NCBI GenBank assembly: GCA_019279435.1
Contig: JAAALK010000082.1
Coordinates: forward strand, 15,591,116 to 15,655,115
Reading direction: 5' to 3'
From: Zizania palustris
Lineage: Eukaryota; Streptophyta; Magnoliopsida; Poales; Poaceae
Length of the DNA: 64,000 nt
The position numbers and the translations under genes were made by a program. Every line of letters starts with the position of its first letter. The first letter of the stretch is position 1. Shown in pieces: positions 34,283-44,690 of the stretch. The notes under the pieces were generated by a model. It saw only the letters and a list, made by a program, of their open reading frames with translations, ran no database searches and was not told the origin of the DNA.

Positions 34283-35417
34283 TGTTGGTGTGTTTTTTGG
34301 TCACACTTTGACACATGCATGGCCTAGGAGATCTGCTTCACTCTAGTGCAGGTCCTACATTTTTAGAAAAAGGGTTCAAGGCGTGCTAATCAGTTTGACC
34401 CTGCAACTGATAAGGAAATAGAAAATATGGCATTAGTAGCATGTCCTATCGGCTATCGAGCCAATGACCGTGACGAGGATGAGATATTCATGGAATATCA
34501 TGCCGATCGGCTATAAGGCCGATGACCTGGGACGAAGCAATCGGACGAGCATGCCATCGACCGATAAGATAAACAGTTAATCGCATAGGACGATGAGTGC
34601 TTTTTTGATAACTCATAATATGTAATGTGGAAACGAAGATAACCCACTGGCTTGTACTCTGATAGAAATAAATAAAATGTGCCGGATAACATGTCCATAT
34701 CATGAAAATCATCCCAATAACTAGATCGGACCTAACCAAGACAATAACTAATCATGATAATATTAATAATATATCAAAGAATCAGGTATGCTTTATTTAG
34801 ACGAACGATATACAACATGAAAGAGATACAATAAAAAGAGATGTCGGACTTAACCGATGAAGCCTCAAACTATCACACCTAGATCACATCAATCTAAGAG
34901 ATCAAGCTGAACTGATGCAGTCTTAGACCTAGCTAATACACCGAGGACAACCGATGACCCTACTGTTTCAATGTTCACCTCAAGAGATCAATCTGATGCA
35001 GTCATAAGGATACTGATCTAATCGGTATGGACGTCGGGGGTGGTGGGACTCACCTCTTCGCCGAAGATCAAAACGATGTAGCCCATCTCCGAGTGCCAAA
35101 CCCCACCGGATAAACCTTAGAAGCCAAGGGTGGCGATGCGCCGGGTAGTTAATTGATAGAGATGTGTTTTTCTAAGCTAACTAGGGGTACATATTTATAG
35201 TCCGGAGACTTGTCGTCCAAGCACTCTATCTTAACTGATTCTGGATAATCTTCGTAACCTTTTCTGCACCTTATCCCCATCGACATTTTCTTCGTCTGAT
35301 CATCTTGTAACAACATGGACATGCTTCCTTGACTTTCCTTGATCGGACCTCTTTGACTTCTGTTGACCATGTGGCATCTTTAGCGGGTCTAGGCTTCACC
35401 AAATCTTGGTGTCATCA
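34283..35417 (-). repeat. Z 5' LTR (about 1135 bp)
   Basis: On the plus strand it starts TGTTGGTGTG and I place the other end at GGTGTCATCA, giving TG...CA on the element strand. A TATA box (CTATAAATAT, minus strand, about 35191-35200) lies some 220 bases inside U3. No second copy is in the window, so the right boundary is less certain than the left. No ORF of interest. Confidence 0.7.
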
Positions 35418-35437
35418 AATCCTCATTAAAATTGTCA

Positions 35438-36491
35438 GTTCTTCAGGCTTTGCTAGAATAAAGGGTTGTGTCTACCATCAATGGATGACTGCCTGGGATG
35501 CGACGCTAAGGATACGACACAAGACGATTATCGGCCATATAATGTCAAGCCAAGGCCACATGATCAAGAAGCCGTTCACCAAAGGTTGTCACCACTGAGG
35601 GTATAAGCACTCGAAAGGCTTGGCCCTGTCAACTCCGAGGAAATCGGCCAACCAGCCGATGGCAGTGCCGCACTAGAAAAGCCATGATAGGTACAACGTC
35701 TACGGCAAAGGGAACTAAAGGCGCAAATATGCAGCGAGGAAGCTGATCGTCCACTCAAAATCAAGAGTGAATGGCGACCGAAAGATAAGGACAATCACAA
35801 TGATAAGAATGATTCGGGGGTAAACATTGTCTTCTTCCTCTCCGCTGAATATTAGGCCATCTCAGAAGATGGCATAGAACAGGCTGATACAATGGCTCAA
35901 TTAGTGTTGGCTCCACAGCTAGCAGTTTTTGATAATCTAGAATGCCTTGAGCATCGGCACCTAAGACCTCTCTATATCAAAGGATTGGTTAATTGGAAGC
36001 TAATGTGTAAGATGATGATAGACGGAGGGGCGACCGTCAACTTGATGCCTTATGCCACCTTCCGCAAGCTTGGGAAAATGCCGGAGGACCTCATTAGAAC
36101 TAATATGGTATTAAGGGACTTCGACAACAACTCGTCAAACATGATGGGAGTGCTGAATGTAGAACTAACGGTTGGGAGAAAGACGATGCCAACTACATTT
36201 TTCGTTATAGAAGGAAAAAGATCTTATAGTCTTTTACTAGGACGTGATTGGACACATGCAAATTGCTACGTCCCCTCGACAATGCACCAGAGCCTAGTAC
36301 AATGGGTTGGTGATCAAGTGGAGATTGTTCTCGCTAATAGATCGGTTAATATAGCGGCAACCAATTTATTAGTATGGGAGACAGAAGGAGTCATCTGTTT
36401 ATCAGGAAAGGCTTGGGATGGCAACTTTCTTAAAGTATCAGATAACAGTATCATCCCGATCAACGAGGAGCTGCCGAAGCTCGTACTATAA
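35438..36491 (+). pseudogene. Gag tail and protease of W
   Basis: The open frame 35892-36491 encodes a long stretch of Tat-type protease: LEHRHLRPLYIKG, MMIDGGATVNLMPYATF with the normal DGG triad, ELTVGRKTMPTTFFVIEG, LLLGRDWTHANCYVPSTMHQ and VLANRSVNIAATNLLVWE, ending ELPKLVL. The gag-derived part before 35892 has stops. This is the best-preserved protease of the Z/W family here, but it stands alone without gag or pol. Confidence 0.82.
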
Positions 36492-36940
36492 AGTTAACAC
36501 CAGAGAAGGAAGGGTGGACTCGGTCAAGGCTTTGCTAAGACTTATGAACTATGGAAATGCAAACATCGGACACCAGCGACAGACCAAGGCTAACCTTCAT
36601 AAGTACCCAGATCCCCGATGAGATAAACGGATTGAAGGCAACTATGTCAGAGACATGGGAAGAGGCCGAAGGAGAAGTATTTAAGGAAATATTGAGTAAT
36701 CGTTCGGATGAAGCATAAAGATCTACACGCAGAAATAGCCGATACCGATGGTATCGCCTTTAGACGGCCGATGCAGAAGCATCACCGTTAGAGACAAAAC
36801 ACAAAGATACAAAAAGCTCAATGCTAAGCCAGGGAATCAATAACAATATATTACAGAAGTATGATACCCAAATTACAGATCAAAGATCCGATACAAAAGA
36901 GTTTATGCAAGCACATGGCGAATACCCTCGATCGCATGTA
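36492..36940 (+). other. Spacer after W protease, no gene seen
   Basis: The first 150 bases still resemble the protease-RT linker of a Tat element; after that the trace is lost. No RT motif is present. An internal deletion from the protease linker to the 3' part of the element is likely. Confidence 0.5.
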
Positions 36941-36946
36941 GCCGGA

Positions 36947-37600
36947 TCACATCGATGCTTTAAAGAGTGGCACAGTCTTCAACATCCGAACCAGGAACAT
37001 CCTAGAGTTCTCGGCATCAGCACTGCGTGAGATAGACCACATCGGTAAGCTAGTGTTTCTGAGCTTTGATCTGGTCAGGGAGGAGGCCAGAGCACCTTCC
37101 TTGGTGGCAATCTTCACCCGCACTCCATCTAGCTTCATTGCCAAGTCAGCCTCCTCCGCCCGAAGTAGGTCTAACTCTTGTGAAGTGACTAACAACTCGC
37201 CATAGAGCTGATCTAGAAGGGCGCCCACGGTCAGCAGTGCTATGGGTTTCAATCACCTTCCGCTATGACGCGTAGCTGGCGTGATCGGCCATCTGCCTCA
37301 ACGCCCGCTACACGAATGGCCGATGAAATTCCAAGTATGCGACCGACATAAGGACGTAAACCAACTTCGGGGAAAGGAAGTTCAAGATATCATTGAGGCC
37401 CCTGTATTGGCACTGAGTCATTGACCAGGACTTCCACCGGGTTTTCCAAGTGATGCAGCGGGTCCGATAGAACCTCTTTTACCTCTAGAGAGAGCTGAGC
37501 TACGACCGGCACAAGAGTGCTAGTAACCTCTTCATCGACCTCGAGATAAGGACCGACATCAAAAAGGAATTTCTAGGAAAAAGACTAAATAAATAATGAA
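36947..37600 (-). pseudogene. Antisense coiled-coil ORF remnant in W
   Basis: Opposite to W, 37252-36947 encodes about 100 residues with a helical heptad-like segment (LLRAEEADLAMKLDGV). Upstream to about 37580 a trace rich in acidic and Val residues (VDEEVTSTLVPVVAQL) continues across stops and frame changes. Some Tat-clade elements carry an antisense ORF between pol and the 3' LTR; position and orientation fit that. Product unknown. Confidence 0.45.
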
Positions 37601-37980
37601 AGCCAGGCAAGAGACCATGATATCGTGATTGTTGATAGCAAAAAATAGAATTAATGGCCAAGATTGTCAAAATATCAATTTTGGTAATTTGGGCCAAAAA
37701 TATACAAGTCCTGGTTCAGGCCGAAGCCTTATAGCGTCGAGGGCCCATCGAAAATTGTGCTTCGAAGGCCTTCTAGTGGCCGACTAGCATCGGCCTGAAG
37801 GCCCTCCGGAGGCCTGCCTAGCCGAAGCTTTGGCCCGAGGAGCAGGCTTCGGCAGGCCCGTCGAAGGCCCACTTCGGGCTGGCTTCGGAGATAGAGTTTG
37901 ATACTAATTCTAGCTGTTTTTATCCCTAAACTTGATTACGCTGAATCCTACCAGATTAGCCTTGGAGATAAGAATACTAT

Positions 37981-37998
37981 CCCCTATAAATATAGGGG
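37981..37998. promoter_or_regulatory. TATA box within palindrome (V1 LTR)
   Basis: CCCCTATAAATATAGGGG: 8-bp arms around AA. It is conserved in both V2 LTRs at 42934-42951 and 51344-51361. Confidence 0.75.
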
Positions 37999-38159
37999 TG
38001 AGGCCGGTTCATTAGACCCCCCAACACAATTCAACCACAAAGCCCTAGATTTGAACCATGCCTTTATTTTCCTTTACTTTTCTGTACAACCTTCACGGGT
38101 TTTCCTAGAATCGCTCTGCCGGCCACTTCAAAATGGTGGTAAGCCTTGCTACTTCACTC

Positions 38160-38268
38160 GTGATGTATCCATTAATCTACGTAACAGATTGATATCGCCT
38201 TGTTACTTCGCCTGTGAAGTATCCATTAATCTACGTAACATATTGCTACCTTCGTTTCCCTACTACAA
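38160..38268 (+). repeat. 54-bp tandem duplication in V1 LTR
   Basis: TATCCATTAATCTACGTAAC occurs at 38166 and 38220, embedded in longer similar units. The related V2 3' LTR shows the same kind of repeat near 42700-42790. Confidence 0.75.
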
Positions 38269-38970
38269 CACTTAGTAAATTCGGTCGCCAGGACGAATTG
38301 GCACTTGATCTCTGTTGTGTTACAGGTTTGTACGCTCGGAGCCCATTCGACGAAGGAGTCTAGAGACAGGAGACTAGTTTCGGAGGCTGCCAGAACACCC
38401 TTCGGCGGAACCCTGATTTGACTACCCGTGTTGGATCCGTCACAGTGTTGTCGGTCTAGTCGAGCTCGCATGCCAGAACGCTCCACAGCAGGCTTCGCCA
38501 CGCCTGTACTCCGCACCGGACAAAGTCGTGCCAGCGCGTTGCATCGGAGTATATCTTGTCGTGTCAAAGACTTCGCACTGAACCCTATCGTTCAGAGGTG
38601 ATTTCGCATCAGAGATCTGTTCGGAGCTTTTGTTCGGCCAGATCAATCTGAATGTCGAAGAATACCTTCAGTGCATCCTTGGAACCAGACGGCGAAGGCC
38701 CCCTTCTGTGAACCCTTCGCGTGGTACACTTTGAACCAGTTAGGCTCCGTTCAGCTAGCTAGTTTATTTTATTTATATATTTCTTTTAGGCTAATTGGAT
38801 TATCTCTGTGTGATATGATTACCTAGCGACTCCACCCCCTTGCCACGGTTAATGGTAGTCAGAACGTGATGTCAGTGTTGTGTTATGCTTAGGCTTGTCC
38901 CTAAGTATCCACACACTTTTGGATCGTCGAACTGACCCAAGTGCGGGGGCACGTTTTCATGTCAACACAC

Positions 38971-38992
38971 TTTTTGACGACTCCGTTGGGGA
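38971..38992 (+). promoter_or_regulatory. PBS-like stretch of V1
   Basis: TTTTTGACGACTCCGTTGGG begins 3 bases after the LTR end. The same stretch follows V2's 5' LTR. The tRNA is not assigned. Confidence 0.6.
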
Positions 38993-39005
38993 ACGCTACA
39001 CCAAC

Positions 39006-40260
39006 ATGACAAGTACATCTACATCGGCCGTGAGTACATCTGCAATGACTACTATGTCTACGACGCTGATGGATCCAATGGGGGGCGTAGAGATCGACAA
39101 CCGCAACATGATGATGCCTACCCTTGAAGATATCCCCAAAGAATATCGGGCAGAGATCGAGGCAAAGATGAAAGCACTACAAGACCTCATTCTTGGAAGC
39201 TACGTCAAGACACGCGCGGGCTTCATCAAGCACGACATCAACACCCCCGACCCCGCTCGGACCTAGGTAATGCCAGTATCACCTCCTTTATCTTATTTAG
39301 AGATTGAGCAAAAAAATAGTCGCATCAGTAGATCAAGCTGTTAGCGCTTCTCTAGCCAACCGTTTAGATTCGGTAGTTAGCTCTCAAGTAGAGGTGACAA
39401 TTAGAAGGTTTGGCTTTACTGAGGCCGTTCCTCCAACTCCGATCGCCAGTACTAGCAAGACCATCATGTCTCCGACCTCAACATATACGGTCGAGACAAG
39501 CCATTACCAAGCTAACCACGTTTATCGCACGCCTCCTATGCCTACGCCAGTTTTTCCCACGTTGCCCGCGCCACATGCAGAAACGCATAGTCCCAAACAC
39601 GTCATATACCTAGAGCCAGCACGTGAGGAAGACTCCCACGGCCGACACACCGACATACCACCGCATGTCGCACCCCCACATGAGCGACGCGCGTAGGCAC
39701 GAGGCCAAGACGACATTGAGGAGCAGATACGCGCACTGTTTAGAGAGTGCACCGGCTTCGTACCTAGGGGTTGGGCCAGGATTTACCTGAAGCCATACCC
39801 TGACCATTTCAACGCTATACCATACTCTCACGGCTATAGAATCCCTGAATTCACCAAGTTCGATGGTGAGGGTAACAAAACCACACTAGAGCATGTCAGC
39901 CAATTCTTAGCACAGTGTGGAGAAGCTAGTGGGTCAGATGCTTTAAAACTTAGACTATTTTCCCTCTCACTATCTAGCACCGCCTTTACGTGGTTTTCGG
40001 CGCTCCCGCCGAACTCTGTCCAAACATGGGCCGAATTGAAACAAAACTTAGGCTTTCACACTTGACATCGGTCAAACAAAAATCTAGTGAGAGTGTCTTC
40101 GAGTACGTCAAGCGCTTTAGACACAATAGAAACCGATGTTTTAGTCTCAATATTTTAGAAAGAGATTTGGCGGATCTAGCTTTCAACGAGTTGCGTTCTG
40201 AGATTAAAGAAAGGTGAGACAACCAAAACTTTTTAGAGGTTAGCCAAGTCTTACAGCAGG
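39006..40260 (+). pseudogene. Gag of V1, first part
   Basis: ATG 39006 starts the gag seen intact-start in V2 (IDN, ILTPTLEDIP-like, IEAKMKAL). Stop TAG at 39264 (Gln position), an extra A near 39310 that shifts the frame, TAG at 39694, and a roughly 36-base loss near 40045 that shifts again. ERDLADLAFNELRSEIKER then a stop at 40215 precede the V2 insertion at 40260. Gag would form the particle; this one is dead. Confidence 0.87.
40256..40260. repeat. Target site duplication of V2, left (GCAGG)
   Basis: GCAGG before TGTTGACACAG; ACAGG (one mismatch) follows V2 at 51705-51709. V1's gag reads through when V2 and one copy are removed. Confidence 0.85.
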
Positions 40261-40569
40261 TGTTGACACAGAAATGTGCCCCCGCACTTGGGTCAGTTTG
40301 ATGATCCAAAAGTGTGCGAATACTTAGGGACAAGCCTAAGCGTAACACAACACCGACGTCGCGTTCCGACTACCCTTAGCCGTGGTAAGGGGGGTGGAGT
40401 CATCAGGTAATCATATCACACAGAAATAATCTAATTAGCCGAAATAAATGTATTAAAAAGAACAAGTCAGAAACTGGACGAAGCCTGACTGATTCAAAGT
40501 ATGGTACGAACGGTGTCGCCGAATCGTACCTTCAACGTCTGGTGCAGAGTGTTCTGCCACTACAACAAT

Positions 40570-40815
40570 CCGGGAAACTTCCGTCGGCCAAAGCTGACGG
40601 AAGTTAGCCCTTTCCTGACGGAAGAAGCTAATTTTCGTTAGCAAAAGGATAACTTCCGTCGGCATTTGGCCGACGGAAGCGGGTAGACGGAAGTTAGCTA
40701 ACTTCCATCGGCCGCTGACGGAAGTTAGCTAACTTCCGTCGGCTAACCATGGCCGACGAAAATTAACACTGGAAATCGATAACTTCCGTCGGCCAAACAT
40801 TAGCCGACGGAAGTT
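40570..40815. repeat. Left subterminal repeats of CACTA
   Basis: About a dozen AACTTCCGTCGGC words and their complements (GCCGACGGAAGTT), some mutated. They probably serve as transposase binding sites. A poly-T-rich stretch follows at 40816-40870. Confidence 0.85.
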
Positions 40816-40870
40816 GTTGTTTTTTTCTTTTTTTTTTGCTTTTTTCTGATTTTTTTTCTTTTTTTCTTAT

Positions 40871-41400
40871 TTTTGTTCTACCATTCACATTCACATCCAA
40901 CTACAAAATCTAAATTACAATATGAATTTCAAGACAATATTTCCCTTATGCGGGACAATGTGTGCTATGAGCTTTATACAGGACTACTCTATTTATACAG
41001 TAAAATACAAGCAGATCGAACAATACATTCAACTCCATGTTGATTATCTATGACAATCTCAACTGTATCCAAATTAAAACATTGCAAGCTAATCCTCATT
41101 GAAAATTACAGCCATAAAAGGAACTGATTGATTTTGGCATGAATTATCAAAACAATCAAGCCTAATTACTGTAAGCACTAAGCAGATCAGATCAATCCAA
41201 CAAACACAATATATAACCTCCTCAGTATGGGCAATTACCACATCCCACAACTAATTTGTGTTTAATTAGTGTAGCTCATCAAAGTCGTTACCAAGCTCTA
41301 GGAGAACATCTGTGAGGCCAAAATCGCCTCGTCCTTGGTTTCGCAGCAAATTTTCTAATGAAGTCACAGACCGTTGATCTTAAATTTAGAGTGACGCAAC
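40871..41400 (-). other. CACTA interior without an identified gene
   Basis: AT-rich. On the minus strand a stop-terminated stretch near 41390-41275 reads LENLLRNQGRGDFGLTDVLL and on to DELH then a stop, which could be the last exon of a captured or transposon-derived gene. I do not recognise it. Confidence 0.35.
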
Positions 41401-41457
41401 CTAGTGAACAAAAGTGATTAAGCTATCATGACCAATATTAGGAGGAAGAGGGATCTG

Positions 41458-41700
41458 CACTAGGTGGTTAACAATATGGGAGTCAGATGTGTTCCCTCGC
41501 GAGTTGCAGAACCACTTGCGACAGGATGGCACGTTGCACCTTGCGACGCAAGCGGGGTTGTGGATCCCACAGTACTGGCGTGCGTGCTCCACAAAGTCGC
41601 CCTTGTCGTAGTCGTACCCATCCTCCCCAGAGCCGGTGCCAGGGGGCTCCTCGAAGCTGAGCGCCACGATGCCAGCGGCGACACCATCTGCAGACGCCCT
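41458..41700 (-). pseudogene. UPF1: Captured fragment of UPF1 (nonsense-mediated decay helicase), exon 1 part
   Basis: Minus-strand frame from about 41690 to 41458 matches the conserved Cys/His-rich start of UPF1/RENT1: ALSFEEPPGTGSGEDGYDY, YCGIHNPACVARCNVPSCRK, WFCNSRGNTS and SHIVNHLV. In UPF1 this zinc domain binds UPF2 and regulates the helicase in nonsense-mediated decay. Similarity ends after HLV where plant UPF1 continues RAKHKEV. One expected Cys is gone (HARQYC for HACRYC). Only a small part of the protein is present, so it cannot act as a helicase. Confidence 0.85.
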
Positions 41701-41974
41701 TGCCTTGGACGCCTACGCACGCGGCAACGGCGAGGATGAGGCGGCGGGAGGCCGGGGAGGCGGGTGGAGGCGGTGGGAGGCTGGGGAGGCAGGCGGAGGC
41801 GGTGGAGGTGGCGGGAGGCTGGGGAGGCGGCAGAGGCGGCGGGCGTAGGCGAGCAGAGGCGGCGGCAGGGAAGAGGAGAAGTGATGGGAAGGGGAAAAAC
41901 TTAGGGTTAAAAGAAGGCGGGCTGGGAAAAAGAGGGCGCGGGCTGGGAAAAAAAGCGCACTGCTCAAAACGTAA
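41701..41974 (-). other. GC-rich leader-like segment upstream of UPF1 fragment
   Basis: On the minus strand this reads AACCCTAAG then long CCGCC/CCTCC repeats into the UPF1 frame, resembling a grass gene 5' leader and first codons. It probably came along with the captured gene; it could instead be simple-repeat expansion. The Pro-rich ORF here is low complexity. Confidence 0.45.
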
Positions 41975-42225
41975 CTTCCGTCGGCCACATCTAAAGCCGA
42001 CGAAAGTTAATTTTAACTTCCGCTGGCTTTAATGCTGGCCGACCGAAGTTAGGGGATTTATACCGGGCGAGGAAAAATGCCTCTATCTTCCGTCGGCCAT
42101 TGTGAAAAGCCGACGAAAGTTAGCTTAACTTCCGTCGGCTCCTCTAGACCGACGGAAGTTATTTAACTTCCATCGGCTTTTTGAAATGCCGACGGAAGAT
42201 AAAATAGCCGACGAAAACTTTCTGT
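41975..42225. repeat. Right subterminal repeats of CACTA
   Basis: About eleven AACTTCCGTCGGC-type words and complements, mirroring the left side. Confidence 0.85.
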
Positions 42226-43294
42226 TTTCTTGTAGTGTGCCGAAGGGTGTCTTCGGTGTTTGGACTGATCTGGCCGGAGATGGACTCCGAATGGATCTAG
42301 ACGCGACAATCACCTCTGAACAACGGGGTTCGGCGTGAAGTCTCCGATACAGTAAGGTACAGAATAATGACGTAGGTGCAGCGCACGAGCGTGACTTCAT
42401 CTAGAGCGGAGTACGGGCGTGGCGAAGCCTGTCGTGATGAAGTTTGTCGGCGAAGCGTGTTGGCGTGTGGGACTTGTCCAAATCGACAACAGCATGACGG
42501 TCCGGCACGGGCGGCCGAGGCAGCAATCTTGCCAAAGGGTGCTCTGGAAGCCTCCGAAACCAATCTCTCAGCTCTGGACTCCTCCGGTGAAGTAGCTCCG
42601 AACGTGAAAAACTTGCAACAGAGTAGATTCAAGTACCAATTTGGCCTGAGGACCGAATTCTGCTAAGTGTTGCACTAGGAGTGAAGGTAGCAATCTATTA
42701 TGCAAATTAGCGGATACTTCATAGGCGAAGAAACAAGGCGATAGCAATCTATTACTTAGTTTAATGGATACTTCATAGGCGAAGTAACAAGGATTACCAC
42801 TGTTTCGATGTGGCCATCGGAGGGCTTCCAGGTAAACCCACGAAGAATACAGAAAATAAAGATAAAGTAATGTACGGTTCAAAGCTTGGGCTTTGTGGTT
42901 GATTTGTGTTGGGGGCCTAATGAACTAGCCTCACCCCTATATTTATAGGGGCTAGATTTATAATCTCTAAGCCTAATCTAGTAGGATTCGATTTGATCAC
43001 GCGTGAAAAGACTTAGTCAAAATCGGACTCAATCTCTAACCTTGCTCGAAGTGGGCCTTCGGCTAGGCCCGCTGAAGCCTGCTCCTCGGGCCGAAGCTTT
43101 GGCGGAGTGGGCCTCCGAATGCCTTTGGGCCGAAGGCTGTGGGGCCAGCTGGAAGCTTCCGAAGCCCATAGCCTGGTGGACCTTCGGCCCTGTAGGGCTT
43201 CCGCCCAACCCGGGACATGTGTATTTTCGGCCCAAATTACCAAAATTGGTATTTTGACAATCTTAACCATTAATGCCATTTTTCGCTATCAACA

Positions 43295-43312
43295 CATGCC
43301 CCCTGCCTTTTA
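43295..43312 (-). promoter_or_regulatory. Polypurine tract of V2
   Basis: On the minus strand AAAAGGCAGGGGGCATG runs to the LTR start TGTTGATAGC. Confidence 0.8.
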
Positions 43313-43381
43313 GTGAACTGAGTGAACTAAAAGCATAACGAGCTAATGACGATACCTTCCATATCAGCCTTTCAACATCTT

Positions 43382-44690
43382 TCAAGCTGTTTGCCACACA
43401 CTTGGGAAATACCTTTTCAAGTATCTACCATTCAAAGATCTTCGAAACCACTCTCCTTGCAGAGATTCTAACACATAGGCATTGCTAGGAGAGATTTCGT
43501 CTATTTTGAAAGGACCTTCACAACTAGGTGACCATTTACCAAATTTGGGACTCTTAGTGCCTAAGGGTAAAATCGTCTTCCAAACCAAGTCACCTACATG
43601 AAACAATTTTGGTTTAACCTTCTTATTGTAGGCTTTGGCTACTCTCCTCTTATCCACTTCTATGGCTTCTAAAGCCTTTAACCTCTTATCAGACACTTCT
43701 TCTAAACTATCTTTTAAAAGAGTTTCATATTCGTTGACCGATAAGCCATCTTGCTTTAGAACTCTTAAAGAGCCAAGATCTACTTCTACGGGTAGAACGA
43801 CTTCTTGTCCATATACCAACTCATATGGACTAACTTTGGTAGCACCGTGCTTTCCAATTATGCAAGCCCATAGTGCCTCAGAAAGCACTTCATGCCACCT
43901 CTTAGGGAATTCTTCAATCTTCTTCTTAATGAGCTTAATCATAGTTTTATTACTAGACTCGGCCTGACCATTGGCCTGAGCATAGTAAGGTGAAGAGTTT
44001 ATTAACTTAATACCATAAAATTCGGCAAAGTCCCTAACTACCTTAGAAACAAACAAACTACCTTGATCTGTAGTGAGGGTTTGAGGAATACCGAATCTAT
44101 GTAAAATGTGCTTTAAGATAAAAACAAGTACCTCATTGTGAGTCATGTTCTTGAGAGGCACGGCTTCGGTCCATTTGGTGAAGTAGTCCACCACCATCAA
44201 CATGAACCGATGCCCTTTTGAGGAAGAAGGGTGAATTTGGCTGATGAAGTCTAAACCCCAACCTTAGAACGACCATGGCTTGACAATAGGGTTAAGTAAT
44301 GAAGCAAGAGCTAATTGAATATTGCCAAACTTCTGACATGCTTCACACCCTCTATAATACTTGAAACAATCCTCAATCATAGTCGGCCAGTAGAAACCCG
44401 CTCTCTTGAGCATCCAACTCATTTTCTGGGCCGACTAATGAGTGCCACAAAGCCCTTCGTGGACTTCCCTCGTAGCCACTTGGGATCATTCATTGTCTAA
44501 ACACTTAAAAAATGCTCCATCAATAGTTTGGCGATATAGTGTATTATCTAGCAACACAAATTTAACCGCTTGCCACCGAACTTTCCGATCAACCCTTTGG
44601 CTAGGGTCTCTCAAATACTGGACGATTGGAGTTCTCCAATCGCCCTTATGGACTTCTGAGAGTTTTGCTAGCTCACTCCCTGGAATAATG
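43382..44690 (-). pseudogene. Integrase of V2
   Basis: From 44690 leftward: LSEVHKGDWRTPIVQYL, zinc finger REVHEGLCGTH with a stop next to the His, MSWMLKRAGFYWPTM, CFKYYRGCEAC, then a stop near 44264. The core is open over 273 codons (44203-43382): VVDYFTKWTEAV, TTDQGSLF, GQAESSNKTM, giving D-D-E, and the C-terminal domain up to FPSVWQTA. Integrase would insert the element's cDNA. Stops in the N-terminal part break the product, but the core is intact. Confidence 0.9.

Larger units (their letters stand above)
31016..35417 (-). mobile_element. Tat-clade Ty3/gypsy element Z (gag-PR plus 5' LTR)
   Basis: Minus-strand gypsy fragment: 5' LTR (34283-35417), PBS-like stretch, gag and protease. It stops shortly after protease at the junction with X, so RT, RNase H and integrase are missing. 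Gag and protease resemble Tat-clade elements (AVNLMPY protease, SHNTNEC gag tail). The right neighbour W is the same family in the opposite orientation. Confidence 0.82.
35438..37629 (+). mobile_element. Tat-clade gypsy element W, deletion derivative, same family as Z
   Basis: Plus-strand sequence matching the reverse complement of Z from about 32240 down to 31100 (gag tail, linker, protease), followed by about 1.1 kb of non-pol sequence with an antisense coding trace. RT, RNase H and integrase are absent. It is cut on the right by V1's LTR at 37630. Confidence 0.75.
37630..38967 (+). repeat. V1 5' LTR (1338 bp)
   Basis: TGTTGATAGC...TTCATGTCAACA. The same LTR, reversed, flanks V2. It holds a TATA box inside a perfect palindrome (37981-37998), a 54-bp tandem duplication (about 38160-38268), and a CGAAG-rich U3. 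No ORF is supported. Confidence 0.92.
40558..42237. mobile_element. Non-autonomous CACTA transposon (1680 bp) with captured gene DNA
   Basis: Ends CACTACAAC... and ...TTGTAGTG, an 8-bp perfect terminal inverted repeat CACTACAA. A 3-bp target duplication TGC (40555-40557 and 42238-42240) is the CACTA size. Both subterminal regions are packed with the word AACTTCCGTCGGC in both orientations (about 40570-40815 and 41975-42225), the usual layout for transposase binding sites. No transposase gene is present. The middle holds a UPF1 exon fragment and a GC-rich leader-like segment, so it is a gene-capturing derivative. Confidence 0.93.
40261..43294 (-). repeat. V2 3' LTR, interrupted by CACTA element
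   Basis: On the plus strand TGTTGACACAG...TTTCGCTATCAACA. Without the 1680-bp CACTA insertion and one TGC it is about 1350 bp, close to V1's LTR (1338). TATA palindrome at 42934-42951. Confidence 0.92.

Noticed and set aside
36947..37252. Independent host gene with coiled coil
   Set aside because: No complete ORF, promoter or recognisable family; position and strand fit an antisense ORF of the surrounding element better.
31016..37629. Single element with an internal inversion in place of separate Z and W
   Set aside because: Z and W duplicate the same gag-protease segment, so a simple inversion cannot produce both; two copies are needed.
40816..40870. Retroposon poly-A tail (reverse strand poly-T)
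   Set aside because: The T-rich stretch is interrupted and lies within a CACTA element with clear TIRs; no LINE or SINE body or separate target duplication was seen.
41713..41988. Proline-rich protein gene on the minus strand
   Set aside because: A CCTCCCGCC repeat inside the CACTA element with no conserved domain; better explained as leader or simple repeat upstream of the UPF1 fragment.
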